Shown here one piece after another: positions 62,038 through 64,000 of a DNA stretch of 64,000 bases. The notes beneath the pieces are model-generated. The model made no database searches. It was not told where the DNA came from and saw only the letters and a list, made by a program, of their open reading frames with translations. Source of the stretch: Streptomyces sp. SID13726 (GTDB lineage: Bacteria; Actinomycetota; Actinomycetes; Streptomycetales; Streptomycetaceae). The position numbers were made by a program, and so were the translations under genes. The stretch covers positions 62,001 to 126,000 of the forward strand of contig NZ_JAAGLY010000004.1 in NCBI RefSeq assembly GCF_010548375.1, written 5' to 3'. The number at the start of each line of letters is the position of its first letter. The stretch's first letter is position 1.

Positions 62038-62988
62038 TCAGGGGAGCAGGTTGCCCCTTCTCGACAGCAGGAACTTCTTGAAGGCGGTCACCGGTGGGGT
62101 GTCCGGGTGGCCGTCCAGCCAGGCCACGCCGATCTCCCGGGCGGCCTTCGGGGCGGTGACCGTCAGCTCCACGACTCCCGGGCGGGGGAAGGCCGGGGGC
62201 GGCAGCAGCGCCACCCCCAGCCCCGCCGCCACCAGCCCCCTCAGCGTCTCCGCCTCCTCCCCCTCGAAGGCGATGCGCGGCTTGAAGCCGGCCTCCTGGC
62301 AGAGGTCGTCGGTGATGCGGCGCAGCCCGTAGCCGGGTTCCAGGGTGACGAAGGACTCGTCGGCGGCCTCGGCGAGGCGTACCCGCTTGCGCGCCGCGAG
62401 GCGGTGGTCGGCGGGTACCACGAGCCGCAGCTTCTGCTCGTCGAGGCGGCGGGCCACGAGGTCGGGGGCGTCCGGGACCGGGGAGGTCAGGCACAGGTCC
62501 AGCTCTCCGGCCCGCAGCCGCTCGATCATCGCCTCGCCGTAGTTCTGGACGAGGCTGAAGCGGACGCGCGGGTGATCGGCGCGGAAGGCCCGGATCAGCC
62601 CAGGTACCGTCTCCGAACCCATCGTATGGAGGAAGCCGAAGGCGACCTTGCCGGTGGCCGGGTCGGCGTCCGCGCGGACCTCGTCGGCGGCCCGCTCGAT
62701 CTCGGCGAGGGCGCGTTCGACGGAGCCGAGGAACGTGCGCCCGGCGGGGGTGAGGGAGACCGTGCGGCCGATGCGGGCGAACAGGTCGACGCCCAGGTCC
62801 TGTTCGAGGCGGACCATCGCCCGGGAGAGCGTCGACTGTGGTACGTCCATCTCCTGCGCGGCCCTCGTGACGTGTTCGGTGCGGGCGACCCCGGCGAAGT
62901 ACGCGAGCCGGGGCGCGAGCAGCGCGACGATGTCTTCTGTGTCACTGGACGGTGACAGATGAGCCTGTGACCTCTGCTGATGCACCAT
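62038..62988 (-). CDS. LysR-family transcriptional regulator
   Basis: A 316-residue regulator: winged helix-turn-helix (APRLAYFAGVARTEHVTRAA, SRAMVRLEQDLGVDLFARIG) and a LysR substrate-binding domain (GKVAFGFLHTMGSETVPGLI, LDLCLTSPVPDAPDLVARRL, VAAGLGVALLPPPAFPRP). ATG 62988. Divergent from the MFS gene, which it probably controls through the T-N11-A box between them. Confidence 0.94.
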   Translation of the reverse strand: MVHQQRSQAHLSPSSDTEDIVALLAPRLAYFAGVARTEHVTRAAQEMDVPQSTLSRAMVRLEQDLGVDLFARIGRTVSLTPAGRTFLGSVERALAEIERAADEVRADADPATGKVAFGFLHTMGSETVPGLIRAFRADHPRVRFSLVQNYGEAMIERLRAGELDLCLTSPVPDAPDLVARRLDEQKLRLVVPADHRLAARKRVRLAEAADESFVTLEPGYGLRRITDDLCQEAGFKPRIAFEGEEAETLRGLVAAGLGVALLPPPAFPRPGVVELTVTAPKAAREIGVAWLDGHPDTPPVTAFKKFLLSRRGNLLP

Positions 62989-63006
62989 GGGAACGATTAT
63001 GGCGAA

Positions 63007-63019
63007 TCCATGCATTGGA
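63007..63019. promoter_or_regulatory. LysR-type T-N11-A site
   Basis: TCCATGCATTGGA, near-perfect dyad of the T-N11-A form, centred in the 62-bp gap between the LysR gene and the MFS transporter gene. Confidence 0.65.
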
Positions 63020-63050
63020 CGGATGAGCGGCGGGTCCTTAGGTTCGAAGC

Positions 63051-64000
63051 ATGCCTGCCAGTACCGAGGCGTCCACCCGCGTGGGCGCCGCATCCCCCGT
63101 CCCCGCCACCGACTCCCGACTGACCCCGGGCGGACCCGGCTACCGCCGGATGAGCTTCGCCCTCTTCCTCGCCGGTGTCGCGACCTTCGCGCTGCTGTAC
63201 TCCACCCAGGCCCTGCTCCCGCTGATCTCGGGCGAGTTCGGGGTGGCGGCGAGCGAGGCGAGCTGGACGGTGGCGGCGGCGACCGGCGGACTGGCGCTGT
63301 TCGTGCTGCCGATGAGCGCCCTCTCCGAGCGCTACGGACGCCGTACGGTCATGACGGGCTCGCTCGCGGTCGCGGTGACGGTCGGACTCCTGGTCCCCTT
63401 CGCGCCCTCGCTGCCCGCGCTGGTCGTGCTGCGCGCGGTGCAGGGCGCGGCCCTGGCGGGACTGCCCGCCTCCGCGACGGCGTATCTCGCCGAGGAGGTC
63501 CGGCCGAAGGCGCTGGTCACGGCGATCGGCCTGTTCGTGGCGGGCAACAGCGTCGGCGGGATGAGCGGCCGGGTCATCACCGGCTGGGTCGCGCAGGAGT
63601 GGGGCTGGCGGGTGGCCGTCGGGGTCATCGGCGCGATCGCGGTGGCGTGCGCGGTGGCGTTCCGCCTGCTGCTCCCGGCGCCGCAGCACTTCAAGGCGGG
63701 CTCCCTGAAGCCGGCCGTCCTGCTGGGCACGGTCCGCGCCCACCTCTCGAACCCTCTCCTGCGGCGCCTGTACGCGATCGGCGCGCTGTTCATGACGGTG
63801 TTCGGCGGCGTGTACACGGTGATCGGCTACCGCCTGACCGAGGCGCCCTTCTCGCTCCCCCAGGGCGTCATCGGCTCGATCTTCCTGGTCTACCTGGTGG
63901 GCACGGTGTCCGCGTCGACGGCGGGCCGCCTGGTCGGCCGGCTGGGCCGCAGGGGCGCCCTGTACGCGGCGGGCGGCACGACGGCGAGCGGTCTGCTGCT
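63051..64000 (+). CDS. MFS transporter (3' end beyond window)
   Basis: The first 316 residues of a major facilitator protein: helices ATFALLYSTQALLPLIS and AATGGLALFVLPMSAL, the loop motif SERYGRRTVMTGSLA, then VVLRAVQGAALAGLPASATA, NSVGGMSGRVITGW and later membrane segments. The order resembles drug/proton antiporters of the YnfM/inner-membrane type. ATG 63051 has no strong Shine-Dalgarno sequence. The gene runs off the window. Likely regulated by the divergent LysR. Confidence 0.92.
   Translation, partial: MPASTEASTRVGAASPVPATDSRLTPGGPGYRRMSFALFLAGVATFALLYSTQALLPLISGEFGVAASEASWTVAAATGGLALFVLPMSALSERYGRRTVMTGSLAVAVTVGLLVPFAPSLPALVVLRAVQGAALAGLPASATAYLAEEVRPKALVTAIGLFVAGNSVGGMSGRVITGWVAQEWGWRVAVGVIGAIAVACAVAFRLLLPAPQHFKAGSLKPAVLLGTVRAHLSNPLLRRLYAIGALFMTVFGGVYTVIGYRLTEAPFSLPQGVIGSIFLVYLVGTVSASTAGRLVGRLGRRGALYAAGGTTASGLL

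Noticed and set aside
1..64000. CRISPR array, tRNA or rRNA genes
   Set aside because: No regularly spaced direct repeats with unique spacers were seen, and no cloverleaf with a T-loop GGTTCRANNCC pattern or rRNA-like segment was recognised.

Overview
The window is high-GC actinobacterial chromosome, almost certainly Streptomyces. It has strong third-position GC, frequent GTG/TTG starts, whiJ-type regulatory genes, a sortase-E type LAxTG protein, and a gene order I recognise as the conserved Streptomyces core stretch hutH / GGDEF protein / cya / birA / pccB-pccE / maf / accA2 / lpdA / deoC / sigQ-afsQ1Q2Q3 / adenosine deaminase. All assignments come from reading the sequence and remembered family motifs; no database search was possible.

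Layout: (1) 1-4.2 kb: 5' part of a secreted subtilisin-like protease and a MacB/FtsX-type ABC exporter pair. (2) 4.3-6.1 kb: a compact whiJ/abaA-like regulatory locus (ATPase-fold anti-sigma-like protein, small partner, Xre regulator, DUF397 protein). (3) 6.1-10.4 kb: an accessory graveyard with a lipoprotein gene truncated by an IS, two abutting IS5-type elements, remnants of at least two more transposases, an unknown small protein and an orphan immunity-gene fragment. (4) 10.4-22.5 kb: a polymorphic toxin locus. A 2339-residue secreted Rhs/YD-repeat protein carries a HINT autoprotease and a NucA/NucB-like DNase tip; a SUKH-like immunity gene follows it, and a divergent 1389-residue secreted protein with a degenerate SGNH domain faces it. 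(5) 22.6-25.7 kb: cell-envelope genes (L,D-transpeptidase, sortase substrate, lipoprotein). (6) 25.7-63 kb: core metabolism and regulation.

The core part holds histidine catabolism (hutH), second-messenger enzymes (GGDEF protein, adenylate cyclase), biotin ligase beside two acyl-CoA carboxylase subunits and the biotinylated alpha subunit (birA, pccB, pccE, accA2), nucleoside catabolism and sugar-phosphate handling (purine nucleoside phosphorylase, phosphomannomutase-type enzyme, deoC, two aldehyde dehydrogenase-family genes, uridine-kinase-like protein, adenosine deaminase), a type II toxin-antitoxin pair, and the sigQ/afsQ1-afsQ2-afsQ3 signal-transduction locus with a recognisable AfsQ1 box. 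The window ends in a LysR regulator divergent from a truncated MFS transporter gene.

Three patterns cut across gene boundaries. A near-perfect palindrome, TCTACGCGCGTAGA, overlaps the promoters of three unlinked nucleoside-catabolic genes and suggests a local regulon. Two ~380-bp copies of a composite, internally inverted-repeat element each fill an entire intergenic space. Many genes have a -10-like hexamer 6-7 nt before the start codon and no Shine-Dalgarno sequence, implying leaderless mRNAs.
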